64,000 nt of DNA from DASRIA01 sp963724065 (GTDB taxonomy: Bacteria; Actinomycetota; Thermoleophilia; Solirubrobacterales; JBBDJG01), in NCBI GenBank assembly GCA_963724065.1, contig CAVRTB010000002.1, positions 446,949 to 510,948 of the forward strand, in the 5' to 3' direction. The translations under genes and the position numbers were made by a program. Shown here one piece after another: positions 55,108-64,000 of the stretch (positions are counted from its first letter, which is position 1; each line of letters begins with the position of its first letter). Under the pieces are notes generated by a model that searched no databases, was not told where the DNA came from, and saw nothing but the letters and a program-made list of their open reading frames with translations.

Positions 55108-56132
55108 TCGACATCGACGCCGCGTTCGCGCCCGCCGCCGCTTATGTCGCGGACGGGCGGATTCCCGGGGCGACGCTGGGGGTCGTCACCGCGAGCGGCG
55201 AGCGCGCGGTGCGTGTGTGCGGGGCACGCGGCGATCGTGCCCGAGCGCGAGGCGCTGACCGAGGATCACTGGTTCGACCTCGCCTCGGTGTCGAAGGTGA
55301 TCGCGACGACGACGATGATCCTGCGGCTGGCGGACGAAGGGCGGCTCGACCTCGACGCGCCGCTCACCACCGCGATCCCCGATCTGCGCCAATACGACGT
55401 CGCGAACGCGCCCGAGCGGCGGCTGACGTTTCGCGATTGTCTGGCGCACCGCACCTTCCTGCCCGCGGTCGAGCCGATCTACACCTATGGCGACGATCCC
55501 GACCGGCTGCGCGCGTTCGTGCTGCAGCGCGAATGGCGGCACGGCCCGCCGGTCTATTCGGACATCAACTTCATCCTGCTCGGCATCGCGATCGAGCGGA
55601 TCACCGGGCAGCCGCTCATCGGCTTGGCCGCTCGGCGAGGGGCTGAGCTACGGCCCGCCGCCCGGCCCGGCGGTCGCGACCGAGCATTGCCCGTGGCGCG
55701 GGCGCGTGCTGAAGGGCGAGGTGCACGACGAGAATTGCTCCGCGCTGGGCGGCGCGACGGGGCATGCCGGGCTGTTCGGGACGGTCGCGGGCGTGCTCGA
55801 TTTCGCGGCTGGATTGCTCGACGGCAGCGGCGCGTCGCCGGCGATGCTCGATGCGATCCGTACGCCGCCAGTTCGAACATCGCACCTGCGGGTGGGACAG
55901 CCGTTATCCCGGCTGGCCCGGCGGCGACGCCTGCTCGGCGAGCACGATCGGGCATACCGGATTTACCGGCACCGGGCTGTGGGTCGATTTCGACCGCGGC
56001 GTGGCGTGGACGCTACTGACCAACCGCGTCCATCCGACCCGGCACAGCGACGGCGCGGCGAGCATCTTCACGCTGCGCCCCGCAACCGGCGATGCGGTGA
56101 TGCGCAGTTTCAAGACTGCCGCAGGTCGCTGA
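55104..56132 (+). pseudogene. Serine hydrolase of beta-lactamase/DD-peptidase fold, frameshifted
   Basis: A protein of about 340 residues. Start MIDIDAAFAPAAAYVAD (ATG overlaps the MFS stop). Then shifts near 55,215, 55,630 and 55,870. Motifs: S-x-x-K in LASVSKVIATTT, Y in PVYSDINFILLG, and HTGFTGTG as the third element. The set fits class C beta-lactamase/esterase/D-aminopeptidase relatives, all cleaving acyl or peptide bonds. No signal peptide, so it is probably cytoplasmic and acts on peptides brought in by the upstream carrier. Confidence 0.78.
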
Positions 56133-56289
56133 CCTCAGGGCAGCACCCGGCCGAGAAGGCGAACATTGTTCGCTCGCGGTTGATCGGGGCGCGGCGGACG
56201 TCGTGGGCTAATAGCAAGGCTTTCCTACCCCATAACCGCCGCGCATCCTCGCGTTGCTCTCGGCGCGCGCGCCATTAAGCCCGCGTGCT

Positions 56290-58140
56290 ATGCGTTGGCT
56301 GCTTCTGATTCTCATGACGGCGGAAATGACGCTCCTCGGTGCGTCTCCTTCGCACGAACCTGAGGCAACGTTGATCCGTAGTGCCCGTGTCTTTGACGGA
56401 ACCGGCAGCCCAGCGGTGATCGAGGATGTGCTGATCGAGGGCGACCGCATCGTCGCTGTAGGCCGCGACCTCGCCGTTCCGCGTGGTGTGCGGATAGTGA
56501 ACGCGCGGGGGCTGACGCTCATACCCGGACTCCACGACCTTCACACGCATCTGCGCTCGCCGGCGTTCAACGCCCCGGAGGATATGGCAAAGTCCTATGC
56601 GAGTTATCTTTTGCGCGGCGTGACGACGGTGAATGACTATTCAGTATCGGGCGAGATGCTGCAGCCTATTCGCGAGATGGTTTCGAACGGTGCGGTCTCT
56701 GCGCCGCACCTCCAGCTTGCAATCCGATTGGGCGTGCCGGGCGGACATGGGACCGAGTTCGGTTCGGGTAATTTCTTTACATTCGAGGCCGCAACGCCCC
56801 GCGCGGCCCACCTGATGATGCTGCAGGCGCTTTCCTATAAGCCCGACGTCATCAAAGTCTTCGCGGACGGTTGGCGCTACGGCCGCGATGCAGATTTGAA
56901 CTCGATGAACGAGCCTACTCTAGCCGCCATCGTCGAGGACGCTCATGCCGCGCACCTGCCGGTTCTGACGCATACGGTGACGCTCGGCGGCGCCAAGATC
57001 GGGGCGGCGGCGGGGATCGACGCGCTCGGCCACGGCGTGAGCGATGCGCCAGTTGACGCCGACCTGATCGCAAAAATGAAATCGCTCAATACGGGATACG
57101 TCGCGACGATGGTGGTGTTCGAGCCACAAGAGAACCGGACCTTCCTGCCCGGCGAATGGAGCAGCCTTCGCCCCGGCGAAAAGGCGCGCGAGAAGGCGCG
57201 TCTTGCCAAGCCGATCAAGCCGATTCCGGCTTATGAGGCTAAGCGCTGGGCGACGCTTCAGGATAATATGCGTCGGCTGCACGCGGCCGGTATCCGCATC
57301 GGCATCGGCACCGATTCCGGAATTGGCGGCGTCTATCACGGGTCGGGCACGATCCGCGAGATCACGATCCTGACCAAGCTCGGATTCACGCCAGCGCAGG
57401 CGCTTGTCGCCGCTACGTGGACGAGTGCCGACATCCTGGGGCAAGCCGATGACCATGGCACCATCGTTGCTGGCAAGCGTGCCGATCTGGTGCTGGTTGG
57501 CGGCAAGCCCGACGAGCGGATCGACGACCTGTGGAATGTGCGACGGGTGTGGGTGTCGGGCAGTGAGGTCGACCTGCCCAAGCTGCGTTCGCTGGTCGAG
57601 AGTAACGTGCCGACGCCGCTGCCCGTACATAAAATGGCAGGCCCGATTGATACCGGCGCGCGCGCTGACGGACGTACCGATCTGGACACGCTGCCGGTTG
57701 AGAGCACCGAGCCGGGCGTCGATCACAGCCGCCTCGATATGGCGCGCGACGATGAAGGACCGGCGAAGCGCATGTTCCTCGTCGCTCGTCTCGGTGCCGC
57801 GCCGGAGCCATTCGCACAGTTGATACTGCCTCTGACCCGAGGCGCGATCCAACTCGCCGATGCGCGCGGTTTCACCGGGGTGGCGTTTACTGCGAAGGGT
57901 GCGGGGAAGTATGGACTCACGCTAGAGAGCTACGGACTGACTGACGACGCCTGGTTCCGTGCGCCATTCCGGGCAGGCGAGGGGCGCGCCGAGCTCCGTA
58001 TCCCCTTCGCACAGTTCGCGAGCCCCGAGAAAGGCGCAAAACTCGACCTTTCGAAGTTGCGCTCGCTGATCGTGCGGCTCGAAGGGCAGCCAGGCGCGGC
58101 CGCGTGGTTGCAGCTTTCGGATGTGCGCTTCTACCGTTAG
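56290..58140 (+). CDS. Secreted amidohydrolase with C-terminal CIA30-like domain
   Basis: A 616-residue enzyme. Signal peptide (MRWLLLILMTAEMTLLGAS), amidohydrolase core with HxH in GLHDLHTHLRSP, VIKVFADGWRYG, LTHTV and GHGVSDAPVDADLIAKM, aspartate in GIGTDSGIGG, and GTIVAGKRADLVLVGG. After residue about 440 a CIA30-like beta-sandwich follows (ILPLTRGAIQLADARGFTGVAF, RSLIVRLEGQPGAAAWLQL), an unusual addition that may bind carbohydrate or protein. ATG 56290 gives the signal peptide directly. Intact; on the same strand as the MFS/serine-hydrolase pair. Confidence 0.87.
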   Translation: MRWLLLILMTAEMTLLGASPSHEPEATLIRSARVFDGTGSPAVIEDVLIEGDRIVAVGRDLAVPRGVRIVNARGLTLIPGLHDLHTHLRSPAFNAPEDMAKSYASYLLRGVTTVNDYSVSGEMLQPIREMVSNGAVSAPHLQLAIRLGVPGGHGTEFGSGNFFTFEAATPRAAHLMMLQALSYKPDVIKVFADGWRYGRDADLNSMNEPTLAAIVEDAHAAHLPVLTHTVTLGGAKIGAAAGIDALGHGVSDAPVDADLIAKMKSLNTGYVATMVVFEPQENRTFLPGEWSSLRPGEKAREKARLAKPIKPIPAYEAKRWATLQDNMRRLHAAGIRIGIGTDSGIGGVYHGSGTIREITILTKLGFTPAQALVAATWTSADILGQADDHGTIVAGKRADLVLVGGKPDERIDDLWNVRRVWVSGSEVDLPKLRSLVESNVPTPLPVHKMAGPIDTGARADGRTDLDTLPVESTEPGVDHSRLDMARDDEGPAKRMFLVARLGAAPEPFAQLILPLTRGAIQLADARGFTGVAFTAKGAGKYGLTLESYGLTDDAWFRAPFRAGEGRAELRIPFAQFASPEKGAKLDLSKLRSLIVRLEGQPGAAAWLQLSDVRFYR

Positions 58141-58272
58141 CTTTTATGGCGGTGTCTCGGTGCCGTTATTGCGCGGCCGACACCGTCACCCCCACGTTCG
58201 TAAGGTGCCGGACCAGACGAGCGCCGGCGCGAAGGTACCGCCACCCGCTCTCCAAAGGGATGCGACATTAGG

Positions 58273-59515
58273 TCACAGGCAGCTGCCCTTCGTTGGCGTA
58301 TGGGGCAGCGCGCGGCCGGCGGCCTTGCCGGTCAGCGCGCCATTGTCAACCGCGACCACGCCGTTGACGATCACCGTGCGGACACCGGCGGCGGGCAGGG
58401 TAGGCTGTTCGTAGGTCGCACGCGCGGCGTAGGTCTTGGGATCGAACACGACAACATCGGCAAACTCGCCCGGCTTCAGTTCGCCGCGCCCGGTCAGTCC
58501 GAACCATTTCGCCGTCACGCTGGAGGAGCGCTCGATGAACTCGCGCAGAGTGATGACCTTATCCGCCACGACATATTTCGCATATTTGCGCGCGAACGTG
58601 CCCCACACGCGCGGATGCCCGCCCGACGCGTCGCTGTCGGTCATCACCCAGGGCTGCGCATGAACGCGGCGATATCGGCCTCGCTCATGTTGAAGCTGAC
58701 GGTCGCGGAATCGTGGACGCGGATCATCGCGATCGCGGCGGAGATCGGATCGGTCTTCATCGCCGCCGCGATCTGGCTGAGATACTTGCCGCGATATTGC
58801 CCCTCGGTGACCAGCAGGGTCGCCGGCCCGCCGCGCTTGCGCATATTCTCGGCCATGTCGGCGCGCAGCTTGGGTTGGAGCGCGGGCGTGTCGAAGCGCT
58901 TGATCAGCGCCGCCGTCCCGCCGTCCTGCGCCCAGAGCGGGACGAGGCTGGCGACCAGGCTCGTGCCCGACGCGCTCCACGGATATTGGCTCGCGGTGAT
59001 GTTGACGCCCGCCGCGCGCGCCGCGTCGATCTTGGCGATGATCGCGGGCGCCATGCCCTGCACGTCGACGCCGAGCGCCTTGATGTGGCTGATATGGATC
59101 GGCATCCCGGTCGCGCGGCCGATCGCGATCGCCTCGTCGATCGCCGCCGCCAGCCCGACCGTGTACGAGGATTCGTCGCGGATATGGCTGTCGTAATAGC
59201 CGCCGCGCTTGGCCGCTTCGGCCGACAGCGCGATCACCTCGTCGGTCTTCGAAAAGCTCTGCGGCGCGTAGAACAGCCCGGTCGAAAAACCGATCGCGCC
59301 CTCGCACATGCCCTTCGCGACCAACGCCTTTTCCCGGTCGAGCTCGGCCGCGGTCGGCGCGCGGTTTGCGCCGCCGATCACCTGGCCGCGGATCGTGCCG
59401 AAGCCGACATAGGTCGCGAAATTGATCCCGACCGGCTTGGTCTTCGGGCTCGCCAGCACGCTCGCGAATCGGTCGATCCCCCGCCGTCATTGCCGATGAA
59501 CGCGGTGGTCACGCC
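58273..59515 (-). pseudogene. N-acyl-D-amino-acid deacylase, N-terminus lost at a join
   Basis: A D-aminoacylase of the amidohydrolase superfamily. The visible part starts at QGVTTAFIGNDGG and runs through RFASVLASPKTKPVGINFATY, YDSHIRDESSYTVGLAAAIDEAI, HISHIKALG, ASQYPWSASGTSL, then (frameshift near 58,655) VMTDSDASGGHPRVWGTF and the C-terminal FADVVVFDPKTY. About 120 N-terminal residues, including the first metal HxH, are missing; an RTX gene is fused in their place. It would release D-amino acids from N-acyl derivatives. Convergent with the amidohydrolase gene. Confidence 0.78.
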
Positions 59516-60619
59516 TTGTCGCTGCTTGCGCCGCCGTTCAGCACATCGGCACCCGCGCCGCCAACCATCGTGTCGTTGCCACCGTTACCGATGAGTGTGT
59601 CATCGCCGGATAATCCCCATAGGCTGTCGGAACTGCAGCTGCCAATCACCGTGTCCATTCCGGCGCCGGCGTAGACAAACACGCTATCGAATCCCGCGAG
59701 TCCAGAGGCATCGATGGTGTCGTTGCCTCCTGCAAAATCGGTAACGTGCTCGAGGTGGGTGGCCGCCATGTTCAAAGAAATGCCGGTGCCGGTCGCGATG
59801 TAAGCAACGTCAGTACCGTCACCGCCGTCGATAAAAGTGTCTTCATCGTCGATGTACAGGACGTCGAATCCGCCCCGCCCGAGAGGCTGTCCGCACCCAG
59901 GTCGCCAATCAAGACGTCGTTGCCGTTGTTTCCGACGAGGGTGTCATTGCCGACGCCGCCCCAGAGTCGGTCGTTGCCGGAGCCGCCTGTGACGGAATCG
60001 TTACGCCACTCGCGTAGACCTCGACCGCGGTCGAAGTGGAGGTCGCCGTGTAGATGTCATCGCCAAAGCCTGACAGGACGTACTCGATCCCGACAATGGC
60101 GAGATCGAGATTGAAGGCGTAGTCGTTGATCGCCTGGAGGACATCAAAGCCGGCCCCGCCGCTAAGAGTGTCGAAGCCATCTCCATAAAGCGTGTCGTTG
60201 CCGTTACCCCCGTTGAGGGTGTCCTGGTCTGGGACAAATACATTCGCTTCGGTATGAGCTACAAGAACGTCATTGCCATCCCCGCCGTCGAGCGTGTCCG
60301 ACCCGTCGCCGGCAAACATCGTATCCGCTTGGGATGATCCGATGATCGTGTCCCCGCCCGCGCTGCCATTCACAGTGATTGTATCCGCGCTATCCCGGCG
60401 AGAACGTCCAACCTGCCATGGTGAACGATCCCGACATATTGACGAATAGGCCGTTAGCGCCAGGGTTGCCGGTGATTGACACATTGGGAAGATAACACCG
60501 GGAGTGAATTGACTGCTTGCGAAAATCGCGACCGCCATGTTCGCGAACAAGATATCATCGATGTTAGACAGCGCATCGTCGCTATAATCGTGCGGCGTGG
60601 AAATCGTCAGTGTCGCCAA
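59509..60619 (-). pseudogene. RTX calcium-binding protein 1, truncated at a join and frameshifted
   Basis: A secreted-type RTX protein of at least 360 residues, paralogous to the next gene. It starts at a TTG (60619) after GAGGAGGGCGCC: ATLTISTPHDYSDDALSNIDDIL. Calcium nonapeptides follow: GGDTIIGSSQADTMFAGDGSD, GGDGNDVLVAHTEAN, GGNGNDTLYGDG, LSGFGDDIYT, then shifted TLIGNGGNDTMVGGAGADVL. The C-terminus is cut where D-aminoacylase sequence begins (about 59,515), so the FG-GAP part seen in its paralogue is missing. RTX proteins leave by type I secretion; no export gene is here. Confidence 0.75.
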
Positions 60620-60725
60620 GGCGCCCTCCTCGGTGAATGAGCGCTGCAAACTATCGCATCACGGTGCCTCAGCAAAAGGGCCTGCAAACCGGAACACCCG
60701 GACACCTAGACTCTTGGGGCCTGGC

Positions 60726-63331
60726 TCACAGGTGCCAGTCGATCTGGCCGAAGATGACGTGCGCGGCGAGCTGCTCCTGCCCGTTGCCGACAAGGATATC
60801 GTCGATGCCGTCTCCGTTGACATCGCCTGCGGGGGCTATCGCGAGCGATCCGACCGGCGGATCCACGTGAATCTTGACGCCGCCGTTCCCGGCGGCGACG
60901 GCATCGAGCGAGATCACGCCCGCAGGGTTCGCGCTGCCGAGAACCACGTAAATGTCGCCCGAGCCCAAGTGCGTCAATGCGATATCGCCGAAACCGACAT
61001 CATACGTCGCCGATCGCGCCGGCGCGGTAGCTGGTGAGGGCACCAAGGGGTAGGGGCATCGGGTCGTTCCGCCCGGATCCTGGTGACGTCCGCGAGAGGG
61101 TCGGACGGATCGCCGCTAAACACGATGGTGGCGACGAAGTCCGGCGGCGGTGTCGTAGAACCCGGCTTGAATGCGCCGACAATGTCGTCCAACCCGTCTC
61201 CGTTGAAATCTCCGGCGGTCTGGAAATCCGTCACATCGGCGAAGGGGAAGGTGTAGGCGGCATTTGGATGATCGATCTCCACCGGATCGGTGCTGCCATA
61301 GATGACATAGAGAAGGTCTTCAGTCGTGCCTTCAAAGCCATTCGAGCTCAAGAAAATCAGATCGGCGAGACCGTCATCGTTGATGTCGCCCGCCGCTTTC
61401 GTTATTCCGGAAAGGTTTCCGCTGGGGGTATGATACTGCCGCCCGTCCCGGGCGTGCCATAGATGAGATAGCTCGAAAACCGAGCGGGTCGGTCCCGCGT
61501 CAGCAAGACATCGTCGAGGCCATCGCCGTTGACGTCGCCGGCCGTAGTCAACGTGCGGAAACCATCGCTGAAGCCTAAATCGATCGTGTAGACTTGCGGG
61601 TCTGTTGCGACATCGAGCGATGCACCGAAACCGCCCGGCCGGCCAAGCACAAAATAGGCCGTCCCCTCATCGTTCGTGATCAGCAGATCGTCCAGCGCGT
61701 CGCCGTTGAAATCTCCGACTTTGGCAACCTGGCTGCCGAACCCGGTCTCCCCTGAGGCGGTAAGCACAGTCACGTTTGCGCCCGGCGAGGACAGGTCGAC
61801 GTTGCCGTGGGCGTGCCCGTACACGATGTAAACCGCGCCGCTTCCACTTCCGGCTTCGGGCGCGCCGACGATCACATCGTCGAAACCGTCGTTATTGATA
61901 TCGCCGGCAGCCGCGACCGATGCCCCAACTCCACCGCTGTTCAACACATCCGGCGCGAGTACCGCAAATGAGTCGAACACGAAATCATTCGCGGTGATCT
62001 GACCCGCCCGCCCTGCTACAGAGATAACGTTTCCGCCGAAGCTGATGATGGCGTTGCCGCTGTTGCTCGTGATCGTCAGATCAGTTGCGGTGAAGACGCT
62101 CGACACGCCCGTCATATCGAGCTTGTCGGTGCCGACTTCGAAGTCGAACACGAAGTCGGTGCCCCAGTTGTTCGTGAATGCGAACGTGTCGACCGCGCCA
62201 TCCGCGCCGCCGCCGCTGTTGCCGTACAGTGCGTCGGTCCCTTGACCGCCGGTCAGCGGACCCACCGAGGCCGCCGACAAGCGTGTCGTTGCCGCCGTTG
62301 CCCGTCACCGGTCGTCGCCCGCTTCTCCCCAAAGGAATCTACACCGCCGCCGCCGATCACCGTGTCCGTACCGCCAGCGGCGTAGACCTCCAGGTTCCCG
62401 CTCACTCCGGAGCCATCGATCGTGTCGTTGCCGCCCACGAAGTCGGCCGCCCATTCGAGATGGGCGCAGCCATGTTCAGATTGATGCCGGTCCCTGTCGC
62501 AATGAGGCCGCGTCGAAGCCATCCCCGCCGTCGATGAACGTGTCCTCGCTGCCGACATAAAGCTGATCGTTGCCTATCCCGCCCGACAAACTGTCCGCGC
62601 CGAAGTCGCCGACCAGGACGTCATTGCCGTTGTTCCCGACCAACGTGTCGTTGCCGACGCCGCCCCACAGCCGGTCATCGCCTGAGCCGCCCGTAACTGA
62701 ATCGCTGCCGCCGCCCGCGTAGACCTCGACGGCTGTGGAGGTGGAAGCCGCCGTGTAGATGTCATCGCCGAAGCCTGACAGCACGTACTCGATGCTCGCG
62801 GCGGCGAGATCGAGGTTGATGGCGAAGTCGTTGATGGCCTGCAGAACGTCGAAACCCGTGCCACCGTTCAGCGTATCCGCGGCCTCGCCGTAGAGCGTGT
62901 CGTTACCGGCGCCACCGTTAAAGTGTCATGCTCCTGGGAAAAGATATTTGCGGCCGTGTGCGCCACGAGGGTGTCGTTTCCGTCACCGCCGTTGACCGTG
63001 TCCTGCCCGTCATCGGCAAATATAGCGTCGGCTTGAGAAGAACCGGTGATCGTGTTCCCGATGGCGCTGCCGCCTACCGTGATCGTATCCGTTGCGTCCC
63101 AAGTCGAAAAAGTCCAACCCGCCATTGAGAAAGACGCACCAGCTGCGTTGACGAACAGCCCGTTCGGCGCCGACGTTACCGGTGATTGACACATTGGGAG
63201 AGATGACACCGGGGAGTGAATTGACTGCTTGCGAAAATCGCGACCGCGATGTTGGCGAACAATATGGCATCGATGTTCGATAGCGCATCGCCGCTATAAT
63301 CGTGTGGCGCAGAGATCGTCAGCGTCGCCAA
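60726..63331 (-). pseudogene. RTX protein 2 with six FG-GAP calcium motifs, many frameshifts
   Basis: Reading frames in order from TTG 63331 (ribosome site GAGGAGG) to 60726 give a protein of about 860 residues. First part: ATLTISAPHDYSGDALSNIDAIL, SWTF-like WTFSTWDATDTI and RTX repeats (GSSQADAIFADDGQD, GGDGNDTLVAHT, GGSGDDRLWGG, VGNNGNDVLVGDFG). Second part: FG-GAP/integrin-alpha-like repeats with calcium loops DINNDGFDDV, DFNGDALDDL, DVNGDGLDDV, DINDDGLADL, DFNGDGLDDIV and DVNGDGIDDI, ending FGQIDWHL. About eight frameshifts. The organisation suggests a secreted calcium-dependent adhesin. Confidence 0.72.
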
Positions 63332-63882
63332 GGTGCCCTCCTCGATGAATGAGCGCCGCAAAACTATCGCATCACGGTGCCTCAACAAAAGAGCCCCGCA
63401 AACGGAACAGCGGCAAAATTTCATGCCGCTCGTCAGATGACGTCACGGTTAACGTGCGTTGTTTCGGTCAGGTTGGGCGCGACCATCGCGCCTTGACGTT
63501 CTATCTTGCGTCAAGAAGGACACGCATTGCATGGCGCGTGAGAAGCGCCGACGACCGACGCGAGGTAGCAATCGCCTCGAGCGTCGCAACGACTTGGGCG
63601 GGTTTCCAAAGCACGAACGCAACCAGTCACACGCGGCGATGCATTCGACGCACAACGCGACATGCACGAAGATTGATAGATATTGTAATTAGTTACGTGG
63701 TCATGACCCGCAGAGCGCGGAGGACAGACGCGCGATTTAGCCCGACTCGACGACGGCCTCGCCCAATATCTCGCCGTTGAATAATGGCCGCCCCGCCACC
63801 GGGCAGGCCTTCCCGCAGTCGTGTGCCCGCCGCTATCCCAAGTCTATCTATCACTGCACCGATCGCAGCCAAGACGGAAAGA
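63332..63882. other. Intergenic region upstream of RTX protein 2
   Basis: About 550 bases with no gene I can support. The first 90 bases resemble the sequence upstream of RTX protein 1 (60620-60710), so both RTX genes share an upstream element. A TGACGTCA palindrome is at about 63438-63445. The stretch 63,670-63,700 is AT-rich (promoter-like for the minus strand) but no firm -35/-10 is seen. Confidence 0.45.
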
Positions 63883-64000
63883 TCATCGCATCGCACCGAC
63901 ATCACCGATGATCACCTGCGCGGCGTTGTATCCCGGAAGTCCGGTGACGTTGCCGCCCGGGTGGCTGCTCGATCCGCAGAGATAGAGTCCGGGAATGTGC
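63883..64000 (-). CDS. C-terminus of a phytoene-desaturase-like FAD oxidoreductase
   Basis: The minus strand at the window edge encodes HIPGLYLCGSSSHPGGNVTG, LPGYNAAQVI and a short GDVGAMR tail before a stop at 63883. GLYLCGSS-HPGG-N-V-GLPGYNAA is the standard C-terminal FAD motif of the NAD(P)/FAD-dependent oxidoreductases of the carotenoid-desaturase/CrtI-like group. The gene continues beyond base 64,000. It is the first sign of a gene after the RTX region and reads away from the window's end. Confidence 0.75.
   Translation of the reverse strand, partial: HIPGLYLCGSSSHPGGNVTGLPGYNAAQVIIGDVGAMR

Noticed and set aside
63693..63905. A 70-residue minus-strand open frame
   Set aside because: It has no motif and overlaps the clearer flavoprotein C-terminus in another frame.
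44768..64000. Search for attR, a second copy of the tRNA-Val 3' end
   Set aside because: No matching copy was seen within the window, so an island end cannot be placed.

Overview
The window joins two unrelated genomes. Bases 1 to about 34,680 look like a high-GC, non-proteobacterial soil-type chromosome. Gemmatimonadota is my best guess, from the TonB receptor with a carboxypeptidase-like N-terminal domain, the ligase-associated repair genes and the short tandem arrays between genes; this is inference, not proof. From about 34,680 to the end the genes are those of a sphingomonad alphaproteobacterium: SapC, CpdR, N-formylglutamate amidohydrolase, DUF1289, DUF3380 muramidase, NagZ, sphingomonad-type TonB receptor and RTX proteins. 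The join falls inside two truncated genes and is best read as an assembly chimera.

Left segment. 0-8 kb: DoxX, DinB, an NTF2-like secreted protein, a frameshifted DUF1697 gene, YbjQ, an exported amidohydrolase, then on the minus strand a Tat-exported phosphoesterase, a Rieske/FAD oxidoreductase, MscL with an added zinc ribbon, and a D-threonine-aldolase-type PLP enzyme. 8.1-12.1 kb: a lipoprotein beta-propeller overlapping a TonB receptor. 12.0-16.0 kb: a tightly overlapping minus-strand operon of two SRPBCC proteins, an acidic protein, an SDR and a thioredoxin-reductase-like protein. 16.3-24.9 kb: a carbohydrate block (glycosyltransferase, UDP-galactopyranose-mutase-like flavoprotein, two clan-A glycosidases, a GH2 enzyme). 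25.1-34.3 kb: TauE/SafE, a PEBP protein, and the four ligase-associated DNA repair genes (exonuclease, ATP ligase, Lhr-type helicase, PdeM phosphoesterase), interrupted by a zinc alcohol dehydrogenase and a zinc-ribbon MBL protein. Short tandem arrays and a dispersed palindromic repeat lie in gaps and in three coding sequences.

Right segment. 34.7-44.2 kb holds housekeeping sphingomonad genes, most broken by single-base frameshifts. A CpdR regulator and tRNA-Val(GAC) follow, with a tyrosine integrase directly downstream of the tRNA. Beyond it lie NagZ, a CocE/NonD hydrolase, alanine racemase abutting a TonB receptor, and, divergently, an AmpG-like MFS carrier, a serine beta-lactamase-fold hydrolase and an amidohydrolase, with an N-acyl-D-amino-acid deacylase facing them. 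Together these suggest uptake and hydrolysis of D-amino-acid-containing (acyl)peptides or muropeptides. The end carries two paralogous RTX proteins, one with six FG-GAP calcium motifs, and the C-terminus of a flavoprotein.

Sequence quality matters for use. Frameshifts cluster at 16.7-18.2, 35.1-43.7, 52.1-56.1 and 58.6-63.3 kb, while 44.3-52.0 and 56.3-58.1 kb are clean. Two further mosaic joins, at about 35,085 and 59,515, cut genes in the middle. Broken genes in those stretches are more likely consensus errors than real pseudogenes.
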